A stretch of 64,000 nt of DNA from an uncultured Aquimarina sp. (GTDB taxonomy: Bacteria > Bacteroidota > Bacteroidia > Flavobacteriales > Flavobacteriaceae), in contig CANMSL010000001.1 of assembly GCA_947500505.1 (NCBI GenBank), positions 372,001 through 436,000 on the forward strand, given 5' to 3'. Of this stretch, positions 8,476-17,373 are shown piece by piece. Every line of letters starts with the position of its first letter. Within the stretch, counting starts at the first letter, position 1. Below the pieces are notes generated by a model, which ran no database searches, had not been told where the DNA came from, and worked only from the letters and a program-made list of their open reading frames with translations. The position numbers and the translations under genes were made by a program.

Positions 8476-10011
8476 TTAGTCAATATCCCACCAGATATTA
8501 GTTGTCATAACATCAGGACCTTGTCTTTCTATAGCTTCTTTTACTTTTGCTTCATTTGCTACTAGCTCTGTAGTCGAATACTGTAGTCTCTTAGGAACCG
8601 TTCCGTTATTAGGCTCTGAGACAAAGAATATTGTATTATCAGTATAGGTTGGAATAAGCTCTGTTCTTCTGACCAGAGACCAGGCTTCGTATCCATTCAT
8701 TAATAGTGCCAACCAACGCTGGTTCCAGACAGCTTCTAATTGTTCTCTGACGGAACCGGATAAAATAACTATAGATTCATTAGCAATAAATGTTTCGATA
8801 TCCCCAGCATCTACATCCCAGAAATTCATACTTGCGCGGATTCCCTGTTCATAAAGTCCTTGTGGATTTCCTGAATAACCTAAAAGAGCCGCTTCTGCCT
8901 GTAGGAAGTAAGATTCGGCCGCTGTCAGTATTTGGGTTGGGACAACATTTGCCACGTCTGTAGTCGATGTCCCAATGATTTTTTGGGATGGAATAGCAAG
9001 ATCATCTCTAGCTATAATTCCTCTCATAGAAATTGCAGTACCCTCATACACTCCATTTGGAGATGGATCAGCCATTTGAGACAATCTGGGATCATTGTTA
9101 TCATTTAAGAGGTTCATAATACGATCAGAGAACACCCATTTAGAGCCTAGTCCTCCAAATCCCCAGTAGACATCCTCAAAGCTTCCATCCAGGAATGATA
9201 AGATCAATGCAGATTCAGACTTCTTTAATAGCGCTTCATTAGCGCTGTCGATTAAAGTATTGCTCAGGCAATCGTTAATAACAGTATCGATAAACGATTG
9301 TTCTCCTGCTTGTATAAATGCATCTCTAGATCGTATAGCAATTCGCAATCGCAAAGTGTTGGCAAATGCCTTCCATTTTTGAGGATCTCCATTGTAAATG
9401 AAATCTCCTTCTGCACCTGCTATGATTTCTGTAGATGAACCGATCTCATCCATTTGCGCTTTTAACTCATTTAAAAGCCCTGTATAGATTTCTTTCTGAT
9501 CATCATATCTAGGTTGTGGATTATCAAGAATCAATTCATCTCCAATAACTTCGCTGTAAGGAATATCTCCGTAGATATCAGTCATTTTTTGATAAAACCA
9601 GGACATCATAATTTTTGTTACTGCTGCACCATTACTATCACCTAAATCATTATAAGTGCCTAATAAATTTCTAATATTCAGAGAAACTTTTTGATAGGAA
9701 GCATCAAATATGGCATTGGTCCATCCTTGATTATTTTGATAAGCATCGCCGGCAAACCAGGAGCCTTCTGCATTGTAACTAAACTGATGTGCAAATTGGC
9801 TGGTATAGATTAAATTTCCTCTCCAGGTAAGAAACCGAGGTTCTGCAAATTCAAAATATTGAACCCCGGCCATAATTCCTTCTATTGTGGCTGTTTCCGG
9901 ATCAATTGGATTTGTATTTATTTCTTCAAAATCCTCTGTACAGGAGATAGATGTAAGTATTAGTATGAGAAAACCTACAAATAGTTTAAGAATGTGTTTT
10001 TGAGTTTTCAT
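8476..10011 (-). CDS. SusD/RagB-like surface glycan-binding lipoprotein
   Basis: I place the start at the ATG at 10011 rather than the in-frame ATG at 10035, because it gives a normal signal peptide (MKTQKHILKLFVGFLILILT) ending in lipobox SISC, Cys24. The mature part opens with TEDFEEINTNPIDPETA, typical of SusD-like proteins, and is helical with TPR-like repeats (WFYQKMTDIYGDIPYSEV; LQAEAALLGYSG). SusD proteins cap the SusC barrel and bind the glycan before import. It lies 33 bp after susC in the same operon, and the context points to chito-oligosaccharide binding. Confidence 0.93.
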   Translation of the reverse strand: MKTQKHILKLFVGFLILILTSISCTEDFEEINTNPIDPETATIEGIMAGVQYFEFAEPRFLTWRGNLIYTSQFAHQFSYNAEGSWFAGDAYQNNQGWTNAIFDASYQKVSLNIRNLLGTYNDLGDSNGAAVTKIMMSWFYQKMTDIYGDIPYSEVIGDELILDNPQPRYDDQKEIYTGLLNELKAQMDEIGSSTEIIAGAEGDFIYNGDPQKWKAFANTLRLRIAIRSRDAFIQAGEQSFIDTVINDCLSNTLIDSANEALLKKSESALILSFLDGSFEDVYWGFGGLGSKWVFSDRIMNLLNDNNDPRLSQMADPSPNGVYEGTAISMRGIIARDDLAIPSQKIIGTSTTDVANVVPTQILTAAESYFLQAEAALLGYSGNPQGLYEQGIRASMNFWDVDAGDIETFIANESIVILSGSVREQLEAVWNQRWLALLMNGYEAWSLVRRTELIPTYTDNTIFFVSEPNNGTVPKRLQYSTTELVANEAKVKEAIERQGPDVMTTNIWWDID

Positions 10012-10044
10012 GATTCTTTTATATTTTAATATCATAATTCATTT

Positions 10045-13000
10045 TTAAAAAGTTAGATTAACCCTAAGTCCGTGGCTGCTGGCAGAAGGGATTCCAAAAA
10101 ACTCTACGCCTCCGAAACTTGTATTGAATCCTGTTTCAGGATCAAAATTATCAGTGTTACTATGTAGTATAGCCAGATTTCTACCTACATAGCTTATGGA
10201 TAAATTAGAGAGGTGCAAGCCTTCTATAGTTTTTTCAGGAAAATTATACCCAAATGTTAATTCTCTAAATTTTATAAAGCTGCCGTCATAAACCCAGTTT
10301 TCCCCTATTTGACCAAGTCTACCCCAATACGTTTGTGGGTTTACTCCTCTTTGCTGCACTTCAGGATCTAGTGTTCCATCTACAGTTGCGTTTTGAGGAA
10401 CTGTTATTCCTTGCCCACCCGTAAAGAATTCTCTACCTTGTAATGTCTCGACTGCAGTACCCTGCGTATGTCTTTGTATTTCTGAAAGTGAGAATACATC
10501 ACCACCAAATCTCGCGTCGAATAAGAAGCTTAAAGAGAATTGTTTGTATTTAAAAGTATTTCCCCAGTTTAGAAAAGCATCAGGAGCCACATCTCCGATC
10601 TGTGATATTTCGGTATTTACGATCGGTAAACCATCGGAGTCATATATAACATTTCCATTATTATCTCTAGTAAAACTAGTTCCAAATAGACCTTGTGCAC
10701 TTGACCCTACTTCTGCCGCTACTTGTACGACATCATTAAATTGTCTTACAAGAATATTTCTATCTACTCCTTGTGCTAATTCTTCTACTTCATTTTCATT
10801 GGTTGTAAAGTTTACTGTAGTGGACCAACTAAAATCTTCAGTCTTTATGATATCAGCATCTAGAGAAAGTTCGATACCTTTGTTCGTTACCAAACCTGCA
10901 TTGATAATTTGGTTCGCTGCACCGCTGGAAGGAGGAAGAGTGAGTCGTAGTATTTGATCTTCAGTCCTTATCGTATAATAAGTGGCAGATAATCCAACTC
11001 TATTATTTATAAAACGTGCATCCAACCCAAATTCAAGTGCATTAGAAATTTCAGGAACTAAGTTTGGATTATTTAGCTCAGGACCGGCACCAGCTCCTTC
11101 TTCAGCATTTCCGAAGAAGAAAAAACGTTGTCCATTAAATAGATTGGATGATACATTGTACGTATTTATCAAGGAAAAGGCTCCAGTGGCATTTCCTGTC
11201 TGAGCAAAACTTCCTCTAAGCTTTAGATTAGATAATACCAGGTTATCCTGTAATGATGGAAAAGCATCGGTAACAACAAAACTTAATCCAACGGATGGAT
11301 AGAAGAAGGAAGCATCATTTATTGGCAGCGTAGAACTCCAGTCATTCCTGGCGGTAAATTCTGCAAACAAGTAATTGTTGAAACCTAAAGTCATAGATCC
11401 GAATACAGAATTAGAGGAATTTCTGGCATTACCCGGTACCACACTGATACTTTCGAAATTATTAAGTGAGAAAAAGTTGGGTAATAAAAAAGTTTCCCCG
11501 ATAGCCTGTAAGGATTGAAAGGAAACATCAGAATGGCTAAAACCTAAGGTAGCCCCAAGGCTAAAATTACTACTTAAATCAGTATTGTATCTAAAAATAA
11601 GATCGTAATTATTAGTTCTGGCAGTGGAGTTAGTATCAGAAAATCGTCCATTACCGGCGATATCAAAAGCTCCAAATGGGTTAAATATTTGTTGACTGGT
11701 TGTAATATGATCCTGAGATAGCCTCATAAGTGCTTTTAATCCAGGAAGTATGTCAATATTTAATTCTAAAAGACCTATATATCGATCAGTTTCATCCTCA
11801 TTAAGTAAGGTATTTGTAGTATAGTAGGGATTCGTAATAAACGCTCCTGCCCAATTATTAGGTGTACCATCAGGTTCTAAAAAGTTAACACTTAATAATG
11901 AGTTAGAAATATTTCTGGGTCTAAGAGAAAGTGCTCGGGTTATATTTGTCTGTCCTCCGGTTAATTCCGGACGGTTTTGAGCATCTTGATGAATATAGTC
12001 TACTTTCCCAAGAATTTTTAACCAATTAGTAATAGAAGCACCTGCTTTAATACTAAAATTTTGTCTTATTAAGTTACTTCCAGGTATTATTGATTCGTCA
12101 TCCAATCTGGAAAAACTAAACCTGTAATCAAATTTTTCTGTTCCTTGTGAGATAGACACAGAATTTAAGAAAGAAAACCCTGTTCTAAAAAAATCTTTAA
12201 AATCATTATCATTCGCAGCGTAAGTCGCAGTTCCTACACCATCAAAGCGTTCTCGTTGTGATCCATCTAATCTGGGTCCGAAACTACTACCAGTAGTGAT
12301 ATCATATACTAATTCATTGGTTGATGTATCAAATTGACCTTGACCATACTCATTTTGGAATTTTGGTGATACCAGTAAAGAACTTGCAGTTATCGCAGAA
12401 TTGATTTCAACAGTTGGTTTATCAGAACGCCCTTTTTTCGTGGTAATGACTAAAACCCCATTAATACCTCTAAATCCATAAAGTGCTGTTGCATTTCCTC
12501 CTTTTAAAAGAGATATGTTTTCAATATCATTAGGATTTAAATTAGAAAGTGTATTACCGTAATCCAATCCCGAAGCAAAATCTCCCTGACCCCCCTGATT
12601 ATCATCGATAATAACACCATCTAATACGATAAGGGGCTGATTGTTAGTTCCAAGAGAACTGATTCCCCTTACATTAATGGACACAGAGGAACCAATTCCG
12701 CCAGAATTGGAATTAATATTTACACCCGCTAGCTTACCGCGTATTGCAGATCCTATATTGGGGTCTGCTGTCTGTGTAATGGTTTCAGATTTAAGCTGTT
12801 GTACTGAATATCCTAATTTTTTAGATTCTTGTCGTATACCAAAAGCAGTTACGACTACATCTTCTAATTGTTCTGTATCTTGTTCCAAACTAACGCTTAC
12901 GGTTTTTGACGAACCTACAGGTATTTCTTTTGTCTTAAATCCGATGTATGAAAACACCAAAATATCTCTTGTAGAAACATCAATTGAATATCTACCGTCA

Positions 13001-13167
13001 AAATCAGTTTGAGCTCCGGTTGCAGTTCCTTTTATAATCACATTAACTCCCGGTAAAGGAGTGCCATTTTCCGCATCTGTTACCTTACCTGATACTTTTT
13101 TGTCTTGAGCTATAACTCCAATTACTAAAAATAAAAATGAAATTAAAGTGAATTTTTTTTGCCTCAT
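10045..13167 (-). CDS. SusC/RagA-type TonB-dependent outer membrane receptor
   Basis: This 1040-aa protein has a signal peptide (cleaved near VIGVIAQD) and a carboxypeptidase-regulatory-like beta-sandwich (about 22-105, GKVTDAENGTPLPGVNVIIKG). A plug domain (about 115-230) carries the SusC hallmark IRGKLAGVNINSNSGGIGSS and GLDYGNTLSNLNPNDIENIS. A long beta-barrel ends in the terminal aromatic strand GLRVNLTF. It imports oligosaccharides across the outer membrane with its SusD partner, powered by TonB. As first gene of the operon it fixes promoter position. The divergent LytS/LytTR genes start 213 bp away and are the likely regulators. Substrate assignment (chitin oligomers) is from context. 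Confidence 0.95.
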   Translation of the reverse strand: MRQKKFTLISFLFLVIGVIAQDKKVSGKVTDAENGTPLPGVNVIIKGTATGAQTDFDGRYSIDVSTRDILVFSYIGFKTKEIPVGSSKTVSVSLEQDTEQLEDVVVTAFGIRQESKKLGYSVQQLKSETITQTADPNIGSAIRGKLAGVNINSNSGGIGSSVSINVRGISSLGTNNQPLIVLDGVIIDDNQGGQGDFASGLDYGNTLSNLNPNDIENISLLKGGNATALYGFRGINGVLVITTKKGRSDKPTVEINSAITASSLLVSPKFQNEYGQGQFDTSTNELVYDITTGSSFGPRLDGSQRERFDGVGTATYAANDNDFKDFFRTGFSFLNSVSISQGTEKFDYRFSFSRLDDESIIPGSNLIRQNFSIKAGASITNWLKILGKVDYIHQDAQNRPELTGGQTNITRALSLRPRNISNSLLSVNFLEPDGTPNNWAGAFITNPYYTTNTLLNEDETDRYIGLLELNIDILPGLKALMRLSQDHITTSQQIFNPFGAFDIAGNGRFSDTNSTARTNNYDLIFRYNTDLSSNFSLGATLGFSHSDVSFQSLQAIGETFLLPNFFSLNNFESISVVPGNARNSSNSVFGSMTLGFNNYLFAEFTARNDWSSTLPINDASFFYPSVGLSFVVTDAFPSLQDNLVLSNLKLRGSFAQTGNATGAFSLINTYNVSSNLFNGQRFFFFGNAEEGAGAGPELNNPNLVPEISNALEFGLDARFINNRVGLSATYYTIRTEDQILRLTLPPSSGAANQIINAGLVTNKGIELSLDADIIKTEDFSWSTTVNFTTNENEVEELAQGVDRNILVRQFNDVVQVAAEVGSSAQGLFGTSFTRDNNGNVIYDSDGLPIVNTEISQIGDVAPDAFLNWGNTFKYKQFSLSFLFDARFGGDVFSLSEIQRHTQGTAVETLQGREFFTGGQGITVPQNATVDGTLDPEVQQRGVNPQTYWGRLGQIGENWVYDGSFIKFRELTFGYNFPEKTIEGLHLSNLSISYVGRNLAILHSNTDNFDPETGFNTSFGGVEFFGIPSASSHGLRVNLTF

Positions 13168-13380
13168 GTTTTCCTTTTATTGATTATTTGTGATGTTCTA
13201 AAATTAATAGATTGAAGGTTTTCTTTTTTTTTTTTTATCCAAACAACACCATTTTGATAATGAACGACATGGAACTGTAGATAATCGTTATTGTAAGATT
13301 TTTGTAAGAAACTTTTTTTTGCTTTTTATCTTATTTAATGATACTTTTTCACAGTTTTTTAATAAAATTAACATAAATCT
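13168..13380. promoter_or_regulatory. Divergent promoter region between susC and lytS, with a candidate LytTR site
   Basis: These 213 bp separate the two arms of the chitin locus. On the minus strand, GTCGTTCAT (13260-13268) and GTTGTTTGG (13239-13247) form a direct repeat spaced 21 bp, like the two-turn spacing of LytTR-binding sites. GATAAT also occurs at 13256-13261 and 13280-13285. A T-rich tract lies at about 13221-13236. No clear TAnnTTTG element was found on either strand. Confidence 0.3.
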
Positions 13381-14442
13381 GTGTCAAAAACTGAAGAAAA
13401 TGTAATCCACAATAGTGTGGTAAAAAAAACAATTAAGAGGAAGTACCACATCTATTTTTGGATCGTATACTTTCTTTTTAATGTAGTTAGGTGGGGAAGT
13501 TATTTTAATGACTATTGGTACTCCTTTAAATCTAATTTGGTAGAGTTTCCATTGCACTTGATTATAGTTTACTTTAACATTTATTATCTAATCCCGAATT
13601 ATTTATTAAAAAAGAAATACCTTACCTATGTTACCGCGTTACTTTTCAGTCTAGGAATTCATTATGTGGTACGATCAGGTCTTAATTATTGGTTGATCAC
13701 AGAAAATATCTGGCCAGAAGCTCAAGGAGAAAATCAACCCTTTGGTCTCAATCATATAATCGCCGTTGTTTTAGGTGAATTATATGTTCTTGCTCTCACT
13801 TTTTCTATTAAAATAAGTGTTGATTTTATTATGGAAAGAAATAAAAACCAACAACTTACAGCATTACAATATAAAACAGAACTGCAATATCTAAAAGCAC
13901 AAATTCAACCACACTTCTTTTTCAATACTTTGAATAATTTATATGCGTTAACTATACAGAAATCATCTAAGGCTCCGGAGGTAGTTGTGAAGTTGTCAGA
14001 ATTTATGCAGTATATCATATATGATGCCAGCAAAAGAAAAGTTCCTTTAATACAGGAAATTCAATATATAGACAATTATATAGAGTTAGAGAATATTAGA
14101 TATGGAAATCAACTTAAGACAAAAATTATCATCAAAGGATGTATAGATGATGTACAAGTAACCCCACTTTTATTTTTGCCATTTGTAGAAAATGCTTTCA
14201 AACATGGTTTTAAAGATCGAGGAGAAATGAGCTTAACAGTTTCATTTGAAGTTGATAATAAAACATTGATTTTTACATCTGAGAACAGTTACGACAAAGA
14301 AGCTTCTGCCAAGTCAAAAAATGGAATTGGAATTAATAATGTAGAAAGAAGGTTACAACTCTTATATAATAGAAACTATGAATTGAAAATATCAAATATA
14401 AACGATACGTATAAGATTACCCTTAAAATACCAACCACATGA
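13381..14442 (+). CDS. LytS-type sensor histidine kinase
   Basis: Translation probably starts at GTG (13381), because an in-frame stop lies 9 bp upstream and the next Met is far inside. The 353-aa protein has about four membrane segments (residues 20-150). A His_kinase domain follows with LKAQIQPHFFFNTLNNLYAL, phosphoacceptor His178, and a HATPase segment with the N-box FVENAFKHGF. There is no periplasmic sensor domain of size, so the signal is probably sensed in or near the membrane. It overlaps the response regulator by 4 bp (ATGA), which implies translational coupling. Position next to susC argues for control of chitin genes. Confidence 0.92.
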   Translation: MSKTEENVIHNSVVKKTIKRKYHIYFWIVYFLFNVVRWGSYFNDYWYSFKSNLVEFPLHLIIVYFNIYYLIPNYLLKKKYLTYVTALLFSLGIHYVVRSGLNYWLITENIWPEAQGENQPFGLNHIIAVVLGELYVLALTFSIKISVDFIMERNKNQQLTALQYKTELQYLKAQIQPHFFFNTLNNLYALTIQKSSKAPEVVVKLSEFMQYIIYDASKRKVPLIQEIQYIDNYIELENIRYGNQLKTKIIIKGCIDDVQVTPLLFLPFVENAFKHGFKDRGEMSLTVSFEVDNKTLIFTSENSYDKEASAKSKNGIGINNVERRLQLLYNRNYELKISNINDTYKITLKIPTT

Positions 14443-15167
14443 TCATAAAAAGTATCATAATTGATGACGAACCTTTGGCAATAAGTGTTATTGAATCATA
14501 TCTAAAAGAATTTAAGAATATTGAAGTAATAGATGTATTTAAAAATCCTTTAGAAGCATTGCCCGTATTAGAAAACGGCGGAATTGATGTTGTCTTTCTG
14601 GATATAAATATGCCAAGAATGAATGGCTTAGAATTTTTAAAAACACTAAAAGAATATCCGCAAATCATTATTACAACTGCATACAAAGAATATGCTATCG
14701 AAAGCTACGAATTAGAGGTTCTTGATTATTTAGTAAAGCCTATACCATTTAGTAGATTCTTAAAATCAATTAATAAATTAATGGCTAGGCTCATTAGTCT
14801 TGATAAAGGAAAACCTTTTGCTGATTTTGAACAAGCTCCTCATATTTTTTTAAAGGTTGATAAAAAACTAATTAAAATATTTCTTCGCGATATTCTTTAT
14901 ATCGAAAGTTTAAAGGATTATATAAAGTTACGTAGCGTAGAAGGAACCTATATTTCTCATAAATCATTAGCAAGTATCAGTGAAGAATTACCTTCAGAAA
15001 ATTTTGTTAGAATACATAAATCATACACTATTGCCATTGATAAAGTAAAATCCGTAGAAGGTAATCTGGTAGAAATAGACACTAAAAGGATCCCAATCGG
15101 ACGTAATTACGCTATGCATGCTAAAAAACAAATATTAAAAAACAAAGGAAACTTATTAAATGAATAG
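14439..15167 (+). CDS. LytTR-family response regulator
   Basis: The 242-aa protein has a receiver domain (about 1-120) with acidic pocket DDE (9-11) and phosphoacceptor Asp55 in VVFLDINMPRMNG. A LytTR DNA-binding domain occupies about 140-237 (HIFLKVDKKLIKIFLRDILY; IHKSYTIAIDKV). It is the partner of the kinase it overlaps. LytTR proteins bind paired direct repeats about two helical turns apart; candidate sites lie at 13239-13268 and 17309-17339. It probably activates the flanking chitin genes, by position. Confidence 0.93.
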   Translation: MIIKSIIIDDEPLAISVIESYLKEFKNIEVIDVFKNPLEALPVLENGGIDVVFLDINMPRMNGLEFLKTLKEYPQIIITTAYKEYAIESYELEVLDYLVKPIPFSRFLKSINKLMARLISLDKGKPFADFEQAPHIFLKVDKKLIKIFLRDILYIESLKDYIKLRSVEGTYISHKSLASISEELPSENFVRIHKSYTIAIDKVKSVEGNLVEIDTKRIPIGRNYAMHAKKQILKNKGNLLNE

Positions 15168-15265
15168 TCTACTTAGGGCAAGTGTAGAAAACTTATTCAG
15201 AATTAGACAAAAACTGCCTTTTTCAATATGATAAGGCCAATTAATAATACAACAAATACATTCAC

Positions 15266-17074
15266 ATGAAACTAAGCACACTCGACTACTCCATAATAAT
15301 TGCTATTTTACTTACTACACTTTTAATAGGTTTGATCGTATCAAAAAAAGCAGGAAAAAGCACTTCAGAGTACTTTTTATCCGGTAGAAACATGCCATGG
15401 TGGTTATTAGGGTTCTCTATGGTAGCAACTACATTTTCTACAGATACACCAAACTTTGTAACCGATATTGTAAGAAAAGATGGGGTTTCGTCAAATTGGA
15501 TGTGGTGGGCATTTCTAATCACAGGTCTTCTTACTGTTTTTATCTATGCCAAACTTTGGAGAAGATCTAATGTTAATACAGATATTGAATTTTATGAACT
15601 ACGTTATGGAGGTGCTCCTGCTATTTTCTTAAGATCATTTAGAGCATTATATCTGGGTCTAGTGTTTAACGTTTTTGCGATGGCTGGAGTAACGCTTGCA
15701 GCAATAAAGATTGGCAGTATTATGCTTGGTCTGGAACCTTGGGAGACTATAGTTTATGCAGGTGTGATTACCGTAGTTTTTAGTGCTTTAGGAGGTTTTA
15801 AGGGTGTAGTTTATACAGATTTTTTGTTATTCTTTATAGCCATAGGTGGTGCTATCGGAGCAGCATATTACTTAGTGAATATACCCGAAGTTGGTGGATT
15901 AGAAAATTTAATAACACATCCTAATGTAGCGGATAAGCTATCTCTATTACCAGATTTTAATGATAAAGAAGCCCTTATTACCTTATTAATTATTCCTTTG
16001 GCAGTCCAATGGTGGAGTTCCTGGTTTCCCGGTGCAGAACCAGGAGGAGGAGGTTACATTGCACAGCGTATGTTAGCTGCTAAAAACGAAAATCACGCAA
16101 TCGGAGCAACATTCTTTTTTAATATTATGCATTATGCTTTACGTCCGTGGCCGTGGATATTGGTTGCTTTGGCTTCTCTTGTAGTATTCCCTGATATAGC
16201 TAGTATACAAGAGGCTTTTCCTAATGTGTCTGAAGATAAATTAGGTCATGATTTAGCATATTCAGCAATGTTGGCAAAACTGCCTAGCGGACTATTAGGT
16301 TTAGTATTTGCCTCTCTTATAGCTGCATATATGAGCACTATTTCTACACATCTTAATTGGGGATCTTCTTACATTGTTAATGATTTTTATAAACAACAGA
16401 TAAACAAGGATGCATCAGAGAAAGAATTGGTAATGATCGGTAGGATATCAACAGTTGTCCTTATGGTATTAAGTGCTTTGTTTGCGTTATATCTCAAAAA
16501 TGCAAAGCAGCTTTTTGATATTATAATAATGTTTGGAGCCGGCACAGGTCTTATTTTTATTCTTAGATGGTTTTGGTGGAGAATTAATTCCTGGAGTGAG
16601 ATCTCGGCAATGATTATTTCGGGAATCGTATCACTAATCTTTGCCTCTCCGGTAGGTGACTATTTGTTTGGAGATAGCGCTTTTATGCCTGGTTGGGCAA
16701 AACTACCAAGTATTGTCTTTATAACCACCGTTGTGTGGATAAGTATAACCTTCTTGACAAAACCAGAAAGCAATCATGTATTAAGAAACTTTTACAAAAA
16801 AATACAGCCCGGAGGCCCGGGTTGGAAAAAAATCATCACCGATGCAAAACAAGACAACGTTGATATTGTACGTACTAATGAAGGCTGGAGTGTACCATCA
16901 GGTATTTTAGCATTGCTATTAGGGTGTTTCCTGGTGTATGGAGTATTATTTACTACTGGACATATAATTTATGGCAACCTTAAGGAATCATTGATTTTAG
17001 GATCAGGAACCGTAATTTCAGGGTTTTTGCTAATAAGAGTATGGAAAAAAATTGGAAAGAATCTAATTGTCTGA
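15266..17074 (+). CDS. Sodium:solute symporter (SSS family)
   Basis: This 602-aa protein has about 13-14 hydrophobic helices and SSS-family landmarks: the N-terminal segment YFLSGRNMPWWLLGFSMVAT, GGFKGVVYTDFLLFF, and WFPGAEPGGGGYIAQRMLAA. SSS carriers move sugars, amino acids or organic ions with Na+. The gene sits 98 bp after the LytTR regulator and before the secreted chitinases, so an inner-membrane uptake step for GlcNAc or its short oligomers is the natural proposal. Substrate is inferred from neighbours only. A hairpin terminator follows at 17108-17142. Confidence 0.88.
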   Translation: MKLSTLDYSIIIAILLTTLLIGLIVSKKAGKSTSEYFLSGRNMPWWLLGFSMVATTFSTDTPNFVTDIVRKDGVSSNWMWWAFLITGLLTVFIYAKLWRRSNVNTDIEFYELRYGGAPAIFLRSFRALYLGLVFNVFAMAGVTLAAIKIGSIMLGLEPWETIVYAGVITVVFSALGGFKGVVYTDFLLFFIAIGGAIGAAYYLVNIPEVGGLENLITHPNVADKLSLLPDFNDKEALITLLIIPLAVQWWSSWFPGAEPGGGGYIAQRMLAAKNENHAIGATFFFNIMHYALRPWPWILVALASLVVFPDIASIQEAFPNVSEDKLGHDLAYSAMLAKLPSGLLGLVFASLIAAYMSTISTHLNWGSSYIVNDFYKQQINKDASEKELVMIGRISTVVLMVLSALFALYLKNAKQLFDIIIMFGAGTGLIFILRWFWWRINSWSEISAMIISGIVSLIFASPVGDYLFGDSAFMPGWAKLPSIVFITTVVWISITFLTKPESNHVLRNFYKKIQPGGPGWKKIITDAKQDNVDIVRTNEGWSVPSGILALLLGCFLVYGVLFTTGHIIYGNLKESLILGSGTVISGFLLIRVWKKIGKNLIV

Positions 17075-17107
17075 ACGTAGTTCGAGTTATATCTTTAATA
17101 TTATAGT

Positions 17108-17142
17108 AAAAAAGCATTGAGGTTTCTTTCAATGCTTTTTTT
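17108..17142 (+). terminator. Rho-independent terminator after the SSS transporter
   Basis: AAAAAGCATTGA pairs with TCAATGCTTTTT across a short loop and ends in a T-run, 34 bp past the stop. It separates the transporter transcript from the large chitinase gene. Confidence 0.85.
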
Positions 17143-17373
17143 AATTAAAAACTTCTTTAATACTACATATATTGGAAATATATTAAGGTATTCAGATACC
17201 AAAGAAGGCTTTCATTTTCTTAAAAGTATCTTAAATGACGGTTATAGGATTTTTACCTCATAATATCTACAAAATGATGTCATTTATCTAATTAGTTTTT
17301 TGGCTTCTATAGTTCTTTCTAATTTAAGGATCAGTTTAACACGAACTTTTCAAAAACTTAAACACAAATCATT
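17143..17373 (+). promoter_or_regulatory. Upstream region of the triple-GH18 chitinase gene
   Basis: This stretch contains a perfect palindrome AAATGATGTCATTT (17272-17285). It also holds two LytTR-like half sites, ATAGTTCTT (17309-17317) and TCAGTTTAA (17331-17339), spaced 22 bp. No TAnnTTTG element was found. The regulatory reading is weak. Confidence 0.25.

Noticed and set aside
10012..10035. Upstream ATG for the SusD-like gene
   Set aside because: It would add eight residues before a normal lipoprotein signal; the inner ATG at 10011 fits better.
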